64,000 bases of DNA from Burkholderiales bacterium (GCA_030684405.1 JAUXYA010000014.1:1-64000); one strand, 5' to 3'. Positions 56,293-63,550 are shown, counted from the stretch's first letter. Program-made: numbers and translations. The notes: generated by a model not told the origin, from the letters alone.

Positions 56293-56807
56293 AGCAAAAA
56301 GTGAAAAATAAAATTAAGCCGTTGACCGCCGAGGAGATTCTGCGCGCAGATGATCGGCCTGAATCTGTTAAGCAAATGGACGGTAAGAAGGGGCGCAAGC
56401 CCAAGTGGAGGGCGGTTGATATTGACGATGAAATATCGGTAGCGGTAGCCGTTGAGTTAGAGAGGCGACTGCAGGGTATTCCAATCGCAAGGCAACGGAC
56501 CCCTGATTTTATTTTCGAGAAAGTTGCAGCAGAAATTGCAGCAGAAAAGATTATGTCTCTGCGATCGGTGCGGCGGTTTTTCACCACACATAGAGCCGAG
56601 GCAATAAGGCTGGCGCGTATGACGCAAAGCATCCCGGAGCGCCGCAAGCTACTGGCGGAACTTGTGGGCATCTACGGCCCCGAGATTGCAAAACTGTCCG
56701 CAGTTAAATGCGATGCCATATTCCGGCTGCGGGAAGGTCTGAGTGTTAGCGAAACTCTCGAATTTGATAGGGCAATTGAGTTTTTAATTATTGGCCAGAA
56801 AGCATGA
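56289..56807 (+). CDS. Unknown basic protein of the element
   Basis: 172 residues, Lys/Arg-rich. A flexible N-terminus (KQKVKNKIKPLTAEEILRAD) precedes a mostly helical body with LRSVRRFFTTHRAEAIRLAR. No catalytic motif or membrane segment is visible. The start ATG overlaps the integrase stop, so it is translated with it. It could bind DNA or the integrase, but this is only charge and position. I do not recognise the family. Confidence 0.7.
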   Translation: MKQKVKNKIKPLTAEEILRADDRPESVKQMDGKKGRKPKWRAVDIDDEISVAVAVELERRLQGIPIARQRTPDFIFEKVAAEIAAEKIMSLRSVRRFFTTHRAEAIRLARMTQSIPERRKLLAELVGIYGPEIAKLSAVKCDAIFRLREGLSVSETLEFDRAIEFLIIGQKA

Positions 56808-56853
56808 AAATCGCGGTGTCAAATGCTCGTAAATCCCAAAAGGAGAGTACGAG

Positions 56854-57063
56854 ATGCAGACAACGCAAGACAGTAACCGCTGGATTCTCGATTACGAAGT
56901 CGAGCAGGCAACAGGCGGGCGCATTACCGCATCGCGGTTGCGCCATGACCGCGTAAAACAACAGATATTTCCCTTTCATCGCGTGGGCCGCTCTGTCTTT
57001 TACGACATGGCGGAAATCAACGCACTGATTGAGGCATCACGCTACGGCGGGAAGGCGGCTTAA
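56854..57063 (+). CDS. Small winged-helix/excisionase-like DNA-binding protein
   Basis: 69 residues. The pattern ITASRLRHDRVKQQIFPFHR followed by VGRSVFYDMAEINALIEASR resembles the Xis/AlpA-like winged helix, with a beta-hairpin wing (FHRVGRSVFY) and a trailing helix. AGGAG lies eight bases before the ATG. In satellites such proteins serve as excisionase or as activator of the int operon (AlpA-like). It abuts the primase gene without a gap. Confidence 0.7.
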   Translation: MQTTQDSNRWILDYEVEQATGGRITASRLRHDRVKQQIFPFHRVGRSVFYDMAEINALIEASRYGGKAA

Positions 57064-57885
57064 ATGCTGGCCGACATGCTGGCGCTGCCTTCAGGTCAAC
57101 ATCGTTTGCCCTGTCACGCTTGCAACAAAGGAGCGAGAGATACCGCCCTTTCCGTCCAGCGGCACGACGATCACGCAGTTTATGTTTGTCATCGCTGCGG
57201 AACCCGTGGCCGAGTTAATGAAAAAGGCGAGATACGCGCAGGACGCGCTGTTAAGCCCTCGGTGATACCAGAGGCGCACGAAACCCTTTCATCGTACTGG
57301 CGGGCGATCTGGCGCGACCTGAATCAGATTTCAGCAGGAACCACAGCGCATAAGTATCTGGTGGCGCGTGGGTGTGAAGTTCCGCCATCTGACGGTGATC
57401 TGCGCTGCACCGAAAACCTTAAACATCCTTCCGGATACCAAGGCCCTGCAGTCGTCGGGTTGATAACGGACGTATTGACCGGCGAACCCCTCAGTTTGCA
57501 CCGGACATGGATTAATTCAGACGGAAGCAAGGCCGATCTAAACCCGCCAAGGCTTCTACTTTCCAAGCATCGGAAAAAAGGCGGTGCAATTCGATTGTTC
57601 CCCGAGGTAACGCAAGGACTAGCTATAGCCGAGGGCATCGAAACCGCCCTTGCCGCGGCTAAAACTTTCCGCCCCGTATGGTCTGCGATTGATGCAGGAA
57701 ATTTGGCGGAACTCCCTTTGTTAGATGGGATTGAGTCATTAACGATTTTTGCCGATCACGACCCTGCCGGTATGCGAGGTGCAGCGGATTGTGCTGCGCG
57801 ATGGGCTGAAGCAGGACGTGAAGTAAGGATGTGGGTTTCAAATGAGGGAGGGCGAGACTTTAACGACGAGGTAATTAATGCTTAG
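57064..57885 (+). CDS. Zinc-ribbon Toprim primase
   Basis: 273 residues. An N-terminal zinc ribbon (C17, C20 in CHACNKG and C42, C45 in CHRCGTRG) precedes the Toprim fold with E190 in GLAIAEGIETALAA and D231-H-D233 in IFADHDPAG, the metal-binding triad of DnaG/gp4 type primases. A DUF7146-like region lies between (DLRCTENLKHPSGYQGPAVVGLI). It probably makes primers on element DNA. ATG follows the previous stop directly, and the gene overlaps the helicase gene by eight bases. Confidence 0.9.
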   Translation: MLADMLALPSGQHRLPCHACNKGARDTALSVQRHDDHAVYVCHRCGTRGRVNEKGEIRAGRAVKPSVIPEAHETLSSYWRAIWRDLNQISAGTTAHKYLVARGCEVPPSDGDLRCTENLKHPSGYQGPAVVGLITDVLTGEPLSLHRTWINSDGSKADLNPPRLLLSKHRKKGGAIRLFPEVTQGLAIAEGIETALAAAKTFRPVWSAIDAGNLAELPLLDGIESLTIFADHDPAGMRGAADCAARWAEAGREVRMWVSNEGGRDFNDEVINA

Positions 57886-59368
57886 CACAGTCGAAAAACT
57901 CAAGCGGGACGTAGATGCCCTCCCTGTTTATCGCAGTTCAAAAGAAGTCGAGACTTTTTTCCGGCGATATAACGCGCCAGCGGGGCATGTGCTTTCGTGG
58001 CGTGAACGGATGCATAAGAAAAATGCGCCCAATGTAAGGCCGGAGGAGACGATATCTAAGCCAGCCGCAACGGCATCCGACGATTTCCCGCAATGCAGGG
58101 CGCGGGCTTGGACCCTGCCCGAAATGCTGACTGAATGTGTTTTCCTGCAGGATGGCGCGCAGGTTACAACGCTTTCTAAGCCAGACATTGCGCTGTCATT
58201 CCAGAATTTTAGAACAATGACAGCTGCAAGTTTTGAGCGCACCGATGCTGGAAAAAAAATACTTATCGCCGACCAATGGGCTGCACATCCCGAGCGGCTG
58301 GAGGTTTTTGGTAGAACTCACGCCCCAGGTCGTCCAGCAATTGCCGCGGACCCTCTCGGCAGAATTTGCGTAAATTTTTGGCGAGATATTCCCCACACTG
58401 TGCCGCGAGATTGGGAAGGGCGATGCAAACTCTTTGTTGACCACATCGCATTTTTAATTCCCGCCCCTTTCGAGCGTGAATTGTTTATGGATTGGCTGGC
58501 GCACATCGAGCAAAAGCCCGGAGAGCGGCCACACTTTCACTTTTTGATGCGAACAGATGGCGCGCAGGGTATCGGGCGCAATTATCTGGCCGAAGTGATG
58601 GCTCGCATGTGGCCTGGTCGGGTGTCTCTATCCGTTGACCTGATGCGGATTCTTGACGGTGGATTCAATGGGCTGGTGGCAGGCTCTCTGGTGGCCGTGG
58701 TTGACGAGATTCACGCAGACCAAGCACATGCATCCCCGCGAAGGGTTGCGCAGGCCCTTAAGTCTGAACTCACTGCATCGGTGCGAAATGTCAGGCCGAA
58801 GTATGGGCGCGAATATACGGAATTCTGCGCAACCCGCTGGCTGATGTTTTCCAACCATGTGCGCGCCTTGCCCTTACCCAAAGAGGATCGGCGATTGGTG
58901 GTTATCAAAAATCCTGAAGTAGCGAAGGACTCGGATTACTACCGGACCATATACGCGGCCTTAAACGATGGCGAATTTATTGCATCCGTTCGGGAATTCC
59001 TGCGACAGCGGGATTTATCAGACTTCAATCCCGGACTTCATGCGCCATTGAATGATGCGAAGTCCGCAATGATTTTAGCAACCACATCGGCAGCGGACCT
59101 AGCTGCAGCAGAGGTGATTCAACAATGGCCCGCCGATTTGATTACTTCCGGCGAACTCGCCAATGAATTAGCCGACGAGGACGGAAAGAGGCCGACCGGC
59201 TCAATGCTGAGAGCAATTGCAATTGAAGCAGGAATGGTTCCGGGCAGAGGGCAGATTAAGTTAGGCGGTAATCCCGTGCGCTACTGGATTCTGCGCAATT
59301 CCCAAATCTGGCAATCAGCCAACCATATGCAGATGCGTACCGAACTTAAAAAGGTAACGGGCAGGTAA
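57878..59368 (+). CDS. D5/DUF5906-like replicative helicase
   Basis: 496 residues. The central AAA-like ATPase part shows a P-loop-like RTDGAQGIGRNYLAEVMARM (residues ~225-244, with R234 where a Walker A Lys is usual), Walker B LVAVVDEIHAD (~271-281), sensor-1 LMFSNHVRALPL and an arginine finger KEDRRLVVI. The C-terminal ~100 residues form a winged-helix region (IQQWPADLITSGELANELAD). With the upstream Toprim primase it forms a primase-helicase pair. Its last codons lie inside the iteron origin. The missing Lys may reflect a family variant or reduced ATP binding. Confidence 0.83.
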   Translation: MLSTVEKLKRDVDALPVYRSSKEVETFFRRYNAPAGHVLSWRERMHKKNAPNVRPEETISKPAATASDDFPQCRARAWTLPEMLTECVFLQDGAQVTTLSKPDIALSFQNFRTMTAASFERTDAGKKILIADQWAAHPERLEVFGRTHAPGRPAIAADPLGRICVNFWRDIPHTVPRDWEGRCKLFVDHIAFLIPAPFERELFMDWLAHIEQKPGERPHFHFLMRTDGAQGIGRNYLAEVMARMWPGRVSLSVDLMRILDGGFNGLVAGSLVAVVDEIHADQAHASPRRVAQALKSELTASVRNVRPKYGREYTEFCATRWLMFSNHVRALPLPKEDRRLVVIKNPEVAKDSDYYRTIYAALNDGEFIASVREFLRQRDLSDFNPGLHAPLNDAKSAMILATTSAADLAAAEVIQQWPADLITSGELANELADEDGKRPTGSMLRAIAIEAGMVPGRGQIKLGGNPVRYWILRNSQIWQSANHMQMRTELKKVTGR

Positions 59369-59474
59369 CAGGTAACGGCCAGTAACGGCAAATCCTATAA
59401 ACCCCATGGAAATATTTACATAGAAGTATATGAAAACGGCGTTACCAGGCGTTACCCGTTACCTAGCCGTTACC
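59353..59474. other. Candidate replication origin: eight iterons around an AT-rich core
   Basis: Four 7-mers GGTAACG or one-base variants occur at 59353, 59364, 59371 and 59381 on the plus strand. Four inverted CGTTACC copies start at 59440, 59450, 59457 and 59468. The 50-base centre (59388-59437) is strongly AT-rich. This symmetric layout behind a primase-helicase pair is the architecture of satellite or plasmid origins. The left iterons overlap the helicase stop, and the right ones end just before the next gene's RBS. Confidence 0.75.
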
Positions 59475-59487
59475 CGAGGATTAATGA

Positions 59488-59679
59488 ATGACTACTGATT
59501 ACCGCTTACTGTTTGCAAAAAAAAGATTTACCGCTGCCTGCATCGCAGCCTTGTCAGGTAAGCCCGACGCACAAGACCGCGCTGCTGCTGCATTGGCTGA
59601 GATTAACGAGGCACGGAAGGAACAAGAGGCAGGCCCGAGGCCAAAGCCTTACGGGTGGCATGGGTGGCGGCTTTGCTGA
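59488..59679 (+). CDS. Small protein of the element, unknown
   Basis: 63 residues, helical, with an Ala-rich stretch (CIAALSGKPDAQDRAAAALAEI) and a Trp/Pro-rich tail. GAGGA sits seven bases before ATG 59488, directly after the iteron array. No known family. It could be autoregulated by Rep binding to the iterons because of its position. Confidence 0.55.
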   Translation: MTTDYRLLFAKKRFTAACIAALSGKPDAQDRAAAALAEINEARKEQEAGPRPKPYGWHGWRLC

Positions 59680-59828
59680 CGAGAAAAAATATATGCAGGA
59701 AAAATTTAGCGAGAGAGAGCGGAAAAAATGTCGGCGGGGGAGTTCGTAAGTTTTGGTGCGGCGCGCCAGAAACCGGACTGTTAGACCTAAAAAGCTCATT
59801 TTGAGTATCCCATGTGAGAGGCAAGACG

Positions 59829-60170
59829 ATGAATGCAATACCGATGATTAAACAGAAATTTGACGAACCGCCGGACTACCTAGTGGACCCTGAGCGGTCA
59901 CTGTGGATACGGCTGCAGCGCGACTACGGCCTAACGGATGCGCCGGCGCTGGTCCTGCTTGAACAGTTATGCCGGAACCTGAGCCTTGCGCGCGAATGTC
60001 GCGAGCGTGTCGAGGCTGATGGCAAGGTTACGGCGAATGGGCGAGAGCATCCATTGCTGAAAGTCTGGCGGGATGCCGAGAAACAAGCCTCTAGTGCGCT
60101 GAAGTCACTAAATTTTGATTTGGAGCCGCTAAGAGATGGACCGGGGCGTCCACCTGGCCCGAGGAAATAA
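59829..60170 (+). CDS. P27-like small terminase subunit
   Basis: 113 residues. YGLTDAPALVLLEQLCRNLSLARECRERVEADGKV and GREHPLLKVWRDAEKQASSALKSLNFDLEPL match the P27 family of small terminases, where a helical domain recognises packaging sites on DNA. Its tail is Pro/Arg-rich. A matching large terminase is absent from the element, which suggests it would redirect a helper's large subunit. GAGG lies upstream of ATG 59829, and it abuts the next gene. Confidence 0.75.
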   Translation: MNAIPMIKQKFDEPPDYLVDPERSLWIRLQRDYGLTDAPALVLLEQLCRNLSLARECRERVEADGKVTANGREHPLLKVWRDAEKQASSALKSLNFDLEPLRDGPGRPPGPRK

Positions 60171-60398
60171 ATGCCGACTAAGCGAAAAAACCTTACACGG
60201 AAAAGCACCGTTCGGATTACGCGGGATGCGCTAGAGGCATTTGAGAAAGGGGATCATGCTTTGCATCGTGCGCTAGGTCTTAAGCCGTGGGAAATCAGTC
60301 CGCTAGATGCCACTGGTTCCTGTCCGTATCCGGCCAGCACTGCCGGCGCTGCATCGTGGCCTCAGGCCGTCGAGTTACGAAAACTTTTGGAAGGGTAA
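60171..60398 (+). CDS. Small basic protein, unknown
   Basis: 75 residues. The basic N-terminus (PTKRKNLTRKSTVRITRDAL) and the motif GDHALHRALGLKPWEISPLDA resemble short phage proteins next to terminases. The ATG follows the terminase stop directly. Function unknown. Confidence 0.5.
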   Translation: MPTKRKNLTRKSTVRITRDALEAFEKGDHALHRALGLKPWEISPLDATGSCPYPASTAGAASWPQAVELRKLLEG

Positions 60399-60403
60399 AA
60401 CTT

Positions 60404-60664
60404 ATGGGAACCATTGACCGCCCGGACTTTGCCGCGCTAATCCGCAACAGCGCAAAAATGATTACTGACGTTCTGGAACAGTCTGCACATCCGGCGCGGC
60501 AGAGCATCGAGGCTGCATTAGCTGGCGGATCGACGTTATCGGTCCGATGCCAAGTTCTGCCAAAGCCGCGCCTACTTTTGGAGATTCACGAACCCGAAGG
60601 CGCACGGCACGAATTGTTAGAAATTAAATTGTCTGCACCGCCAACCCTTGAAAGGAGTCATTGA
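60404..60664 (+). CDS. Small protein of the element, unknown
   Basis: 86 residues with MGTIDRPDFAALIRNSAKMI and VRCQVLPKPRLLLEIHEPEG. It is acidic/neutral, lacks membrane or catalytic motifs, and is preceded by GGAAGGG. It ends one base before the next gene's ATG. No recognised family. Confidence 0.55.
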   Translation: MGTIDRPDFAALIRNSAKMITDVLEQSAHPARQSIEAALAGGSTLSVRCQVLPKPRLLLEIHEPEGARHELLEIKLSAPPTLERSH

Positions 60665-60665
60665 T

Positions 60666-60884
60666 ATGTTTGGAACCTTAATGCGCAAAGAAGCGCCCCA
60701 AGACGAACCGCAAGAGGAAAAGGAAAACCTACCAGATGCGCGGGACATTTTTTACGCGCTGGAGGATTTTCTAAAAATTAACGCGGGGCTGTCTCGTAAC
60801 GGATCGAAGGCCGGAGCGCGGTCGATCATGCGACTGTTGAGGCGTCACGGCGTGCGTATGACGTCACCGCCAGAGCGATGGTAA
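60666..60884 (+). CDS. Small charged protein, unknown
   Basis: 72 residues. An acidic linker (DEPQEEKENLPDARD) is followed by a basic helix (SKAGARSIMRLLRRHGVRM). AAGGAG is upstream of ATG 60666. A protein of this charge pattern in front of a capsid gene could be a scaffold or capsid-size factor, which is speculation from position. Confidence 0.55.
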   Translation: MFGTLMRKEAPQDEPQEEKENLPDARDIFYALEDFLKINAGLSRNGSKAGARSIMRLLRRHGVRMTSPPERW

Positions 60885-61169
60885 AAACCGTACTTATTCA
60901 TTGATTAGTAAAATCTATCGTGGTACGATTTTGCATAGCTTTTGGGCAATGCGTGCGCAGCGGGATGCTGTTGCAAGCGGCCCTAAAGCCAAGACCAAAC
61001 GCGCTTTGCGGGATGCGGCGCGGCTGGTGCGTGCGGGATGCTCGTGCTCAAGCGGTCGGCTTCAAACTCGGCAACGTGCCTTGCGCGGGATGCGCAACAA
61101 CGAACCGGGCAATTTCCGCCAACGTCATGGTGACGCGGGCGAAGCTAACCATTTTTAAGGATCATTGAC
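60885..61169 (+). other. 285-base leader before the capsid gene with repeated GCGGGATGC motifs
   Basis: Short ORFs here have poor protein character. GCGGGATGC occurs at 60960, 61008, 61033 and 61085, spaced roughly by multiples of 25. The copies at 60960 and 61033 are similar over ~20 bases. It is preceded by a promoter-like pair and ends with the capsid RBS, so it may be a structured 5' leader or a packaging or Rep binding region. Confidence 0.5.
60901..60929 (+). promoter_or_regulatory. Candidate sigma-70-type promoter for the capsid gene
   Basis: TTGATT (60901) and TACGAT (60924) are separated by exactly 17 bases; each keeps four of six consensus bases. It stands in front of the ~240-base leader of the capsid gene. 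Confidence 0.35.
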
Positions 61170-62285
61170 ATGAGCACAATTAATCCGCATGAAGTTGTAG
61201 CCGACATTAAGTCTGGCATTGATAAGATCAAAACGAAGGTTAACAGTCTGGATGACCGCCTTTTGGCCGTCGAACAGCAAGGCATTGCACCGCCTGCCGG
61301 CTTTGGTGGATTGCAAGGCAAGACTACCGCTGCCGCCAAGCTGCTGACTGATTCGCCTGAGATACAAGCCTTTGCAGCGCGCAAGCTGTCGTCGGCTGGT
61401 GCATCTATCCCGCTTTCGGTATTCGCGGCGACGACGAGCGACAACGCGACGAACCCGAGTTATCGGATTCCCGGCATTGCCGCACATCCGACCCAGCGCG
61501 TTTATCTGCGCGAACTGTTGCCATCGTTGCCGGTAGGCTCTGCGACATTTGAATTCACCCGCGAAAGCTCAAGCCTTGATGACACGAAGGCGGCGGCGCA
61601 GTGGGATGGTTCCGATTCTCCGGGCTTCTCCGAAGGCGCGGCAAAAAAAGAATCGAACTTCGGTTTTCAGGCAATCACGATGCCGGTTTCGACTGTCGCG
61701 CATTTTACGAAAGTATCGCGGCAAGTGATGAACGATAACGCCCGTCTGCAACAGTTCATTGGCGAGCGTATGCGTTCTGGTGTCGAACTTCGCGCAGAGC
61801 AAGACCTCATCAACGGAACCGGCGCAAGCGGTCAAATGTCTGGACTTTTGAAGGCTGGAAACTTTACGAGTTTCACGCCGGCAACGGGCGATGACCGTGT
61901 TGATAGTTTGCGACGTGCGAAGCTGGCGTTAGAGGCTGCGGACTATTTTTGCGGGTTGTATATCATGAACCCTGCTGACGTTGCTGCGATTGAACTGCAG
62001 CGCGACAACGAAGAACGATTCCTGATTGGCAGGCCGCTTGAGGCGTCGATGCCGCAAATTTGGGGTACTCCGATTTACTGGTCAACGAAGATTGCACCCG
62101 GCCAGTTTGTTGCGTTGGACCTCGCTGCGGTCATGGTTGGTATCCGCGAGGAGATCGATCTGCGTTTCAGCGAGAGCGACGAGGACGATTTTCAAAGGAA
62201 TTTGATTAGCGTCCGTGCCGAGGCTCGCATGGGGCTGGGTGTGCTTCAACCTGGCGGCGTGCGCGCTGGTGCGTTGCTGATCTAA
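61170..62285 (+). CDS. HK97-fold phage major capsid protein
   Basis: 371 residues. A short N-terminal delta/scaffold-like helix (residues ~1-40) precedes the HK97 core: LPVGSATFEFTRESSS, FGFQAITMPVSTVAHFTKVSRQVMNDNARLQQFIGERMRSGVELRAEQDLINGTGASGQMSGLL (E-loop to spine region), and a C-terminal A-domain with VVRA-type ISVRAEARMGLGVLQPGG. AAGGA precedes the ATG. It is the only virion structural gene in the element; no portal, protease or tail genes are nearby. Capsid assembly would need helper functions, or this protein alters the helper's capsid. Confidence 0.9.
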   Translation: MSTINPHEVVADIKSGIDKIKTKVNSLDDRLLAVEQQGIAPPAGFGGLQGKTTAAAKLLTDSPEIQAFAARKLSSAGASIPLSVFAATTSDNATNPSYRIPGIAAHPTQRVYLRELLPSLPVGSATFEFTRESSSLDDTKAAAQWDGSDSPGFSEGAAKKESNFGFQAITMPVSTVAHFTKVSRQVMNDNARLQQFIGERMRSGVELRAEQDLINGTGASGQMSGLLKAGNFTSFTPATGDDRVDSLRRAKLALEAADYFCGLYIMNPADVAAIELQRDNEERFLIGRPLEASMPQIWGTPIYWSTKIAPGQFVALDLAAVMVGIREEIDLRFSESDEDDFQRNLISVRAEARMGLGVLQPGGVRAGALLI

Positions 62286-62293
62286 TGGAGATC

Positions 62294-62319
62294 GGGCCGG
62301 CCTTCGGGCTGGCCCTTTT
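62294..62319 (+). terminator. Rho-independent terminator after the capsid gene
   Basis: GGGCCGGCC-TTCG-GGCTGGCCC with a UUCG-type tetraloop followed by TTTT, eight bases after the capsid stop. Confidence 0.85.
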
Positions 62320-62324
62320 CAAAT

Positions 62325-62522
62325 ATGAGATACCGAAACCCGGCAGTACACGAATCAATGATCCGCCAACAAGCTGCGGATCGGAATTTGAAAATTGAGC
62401 GGCGCGGCAATCTGTGGCGGCTGTATGGTCAATGCGTCGATCTTGTATTCAAGGATTTTTCTTGCGTCGAACCATCGGACCTGCGGCCAGTGTTGAACGT
62501 AAAGGCGCAGCTGTATAACTGA
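62325..62522 (+). CDS. Small protein, unknown
   Basis: 65 residues (RNPAVHESMIRQQAADRNLK at the start, CVDLVFKDFSCVEPSDLRPV near the end). There is no obvious RBS before ATG 62325, and it lies right after the capsid terminator, so expression is uncertain. A terminator follows 20 bases later. No family recognised. Confidence 0.4.
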   Translation: MRYRNPAVHESMIRQQAADRNLKIERRGNLWRLYGQCVDLVFKDFSCVEPSDLRPVLNVKAQLYN

Positions 62523-62542
62523 ATCGAACTCCTGCAGCATTT

Positions 62543-62569
62543 GGCCGGCCTAGTGCTGGCCTTTTTTTT
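62543..62569 (+). terminator. Rho-independent terminator
   Basis: GGCCGGC-CTAGT-GCTGGCC stem followed by eight T residues, located between the small ORF and the thermonuclease gene. Confidence 0.88.
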
Positions 62570-62585
62570 GGCGGCATAATGCGCC

Positions 62586-63041
62586 ATGCTTAAATTCATC
62601 TTGCTGTTTTTCCTTGCGACTCCTGTCTACGCTTTTACGGGAAAGGTTGTTTCCATTGCTGACGGCGACACACTGACAGTACTGGTTGACCGTTCACAAG
62701 TCCGAATCAGGCTTGCGGATATTGATGCACCCGAGAAAGGGCAGGACTTTGGCGACAAGTCTAGACAATCGTTAGGTGAACTCTGCCACGGCAAGACCGC
62801 GACCGTGTCCGGTGGAGAGCAAGACCGCTTTGGCCGAACCTTGGGAACAGTAAACTGCGACGGAGTTGACGCTAATGCCGAACAGGTTAGGCGTGGTATG
62901 GCATGGGTGTTTGACCGCTACGCACCCAAGGATTCACCGTTATATTCGATTCAGGACGCTGCCAAAGCCTCTAGGCGGGGCTTGTGGAGTGATCCCAACC
63001 CGACACCCCCTTGGCAGTTCCGGCGCGGCATAAGGCGCTGA
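62586..63041 (+). CDS. Secreted thermonuclease (staphylococcal-nuclease family)
   Basis: 151 residues. A signal peptide (FILLFFLATPVYA) precedes the SNase fold, with VVSIADGDTLTVLVD, the catalytic RIRLADIDAPEKGQ (Arg and Glu), and the second Arg in DRFGRTLG. The end resembles the usual DAAKASRRGLWSDPNPTPPWQFR. It degrades DNA/RNA outside the cytoplasm. In a satellite it might attack phage DNA or be carried cargo. It overlaps the next ORF by 31 bases. Confidence 0.9.
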   Translation: MLKFILLFFLATPVYAFTGKVVSIADGDTLTVLVDRSQVRIRLADIDAPEKGQDFGDKSRQSLGELCHGKTATVSGGEQDRFGRTLGTVNCDGVDANAEQVRRGMAWVFDRYAPKDSPLYSIQDAAKASRRGLWSDPNPTPPWQFRRGIRR

Positions 63042-63382
63042 TAAAGATACGTGCTGAGAGGCGGTGCGGGGAGATGCTGTCGCAAATGGAAATGCGGAAT
63101 GGTGGACATGCTGCAAAGGCTCTGTCGAATCTACCGACAGAGTTACCACCCACCCTCTCAGACATCGGCCTAACCCGCGACCAATCCAGCCGCTACCAGC
63201 AATTAGCTTCCATGTCCGATGAGCATTTTGAAGCCGCAGTTGAAACCGCCAAGAATTCAACGGGCGAAGTTACTACCGATTTCACGCTGCGAGAGGCTGC
63301 GTTTTTAAGAGTCACCCAGCCCGGATACATAACGGAGACATGGGGAAGGCGCGTTTTTGCTGAAACTGCGCTAAGTCATTGA
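63011..63382 (+). CDS. Phage-type KIRAERR/GDQSS-like protein, probably N-terminally truncated
   Basis: 123 residues from a TTG codon. LIKIRAERRCGEMLSQMEMR and LSDIGLTRDQSSRYQQLASMSDEHFEAAVE match a family of phage proteins whose N-terminal ~60-80 residues are missing here. The body starts inside the thermonuclease reading region, so a deletion may have joined the two genes. It ends eight bases before attR. Function unknown; possibly a remnant. Confidence 0.5.
   Translation: MAVPARHKALIKIRAERRCGEMLSQMEMRNGGHAAKALSNLPTELPPTLSDIGLTRDQSSRYQQLASMSDEHFEAAVETAKNSTGEVTTDFTLREAAFLRVTQPGYITETWGRRVFAETALSH
63370..63382 (+). repeat. 13-base arm-type repeat near attR (GCTAAGTCATTGA)
   Basis: Identical and co-oriented with 54786-54798. 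It overlaps the last codons of the truncated phage-type ORF and lies eight bases from the tRNA-Asn CCA end. Confidence 0.5.
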
Positions 63383-63389
63383 TTTTATT

Positions 63390-63465
63390 TGGCTCCCCGA
63401 CCTGGGCTCGAACCAGGGACCTGCGGATTAACAGTCCGTCGCTCTACCGACTGAGCTATCGGGGA
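63390..63465 (-). tRNA. tRNA-Asn (anticodon GTT)
   Basis: On the minus strand the 76 bases fold as a standard tRNA: acceptor TCCCCGA/TCGGGGA, D-arm GCTC...GAGC, anticodon stem CGGAC/GTCCG-like with loop TGTTAAT giving anticodon GTT, T-arm CCTGG-TTCGAGC-CCAGG, and an encoded CCA. The 3' 45 bases form attR of the integrated element. The gene stays functional because the element supplies an identical 3' end. Confidence 0.97.
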
Positions 63466-63550
63466 ATTGTGCTGGGAAAACCGGTTGTTACCGGCTCAGC
63501 GAGGGGCGTATTCTATCCGTGCTTCGAAGGTCGGTCAACGCGGAAAGTCG

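Larger units (their letters stand above)
54705..63434. mobile_element. tRNA-Asn-integrated phage-satellite-like element, approx. 8.7 kb
   Basis: The element is bounded by 45-base direct repeats of the tRNA-Asn 3' end. Its genes all point the same way: integrase, basic unknown protein, winged-helix protein, Toprim primase, helicase, iteron origin, small proteins including a P27-like small terminase, HK97-type capsid and thermonuclease. Codon use and GC content are visibly lower than in the host regions. There is no large terminase, portal, maturation protease, tail or lysis gene. The content fits a replicating satellite that depends on a helper phage, or a decayed prophage; the ordered compact layout favours the first. 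Confidence 0.85.

Noticed and set aside
60901-61168. Overlapping 82- and 85-codon ORFs before the capsid gene
   Set aside because: Both are Arg/Ala/Cys-rich with no domain, no good RBS, and consist largely of the repeated GCGGGATGC motif translated in two frames.
54705-63434. Complete functional prophage
   Set aside because: Large terminase, portal, protease, tail and lysis genes are missing, and the size of ~8.7 kb is too small.
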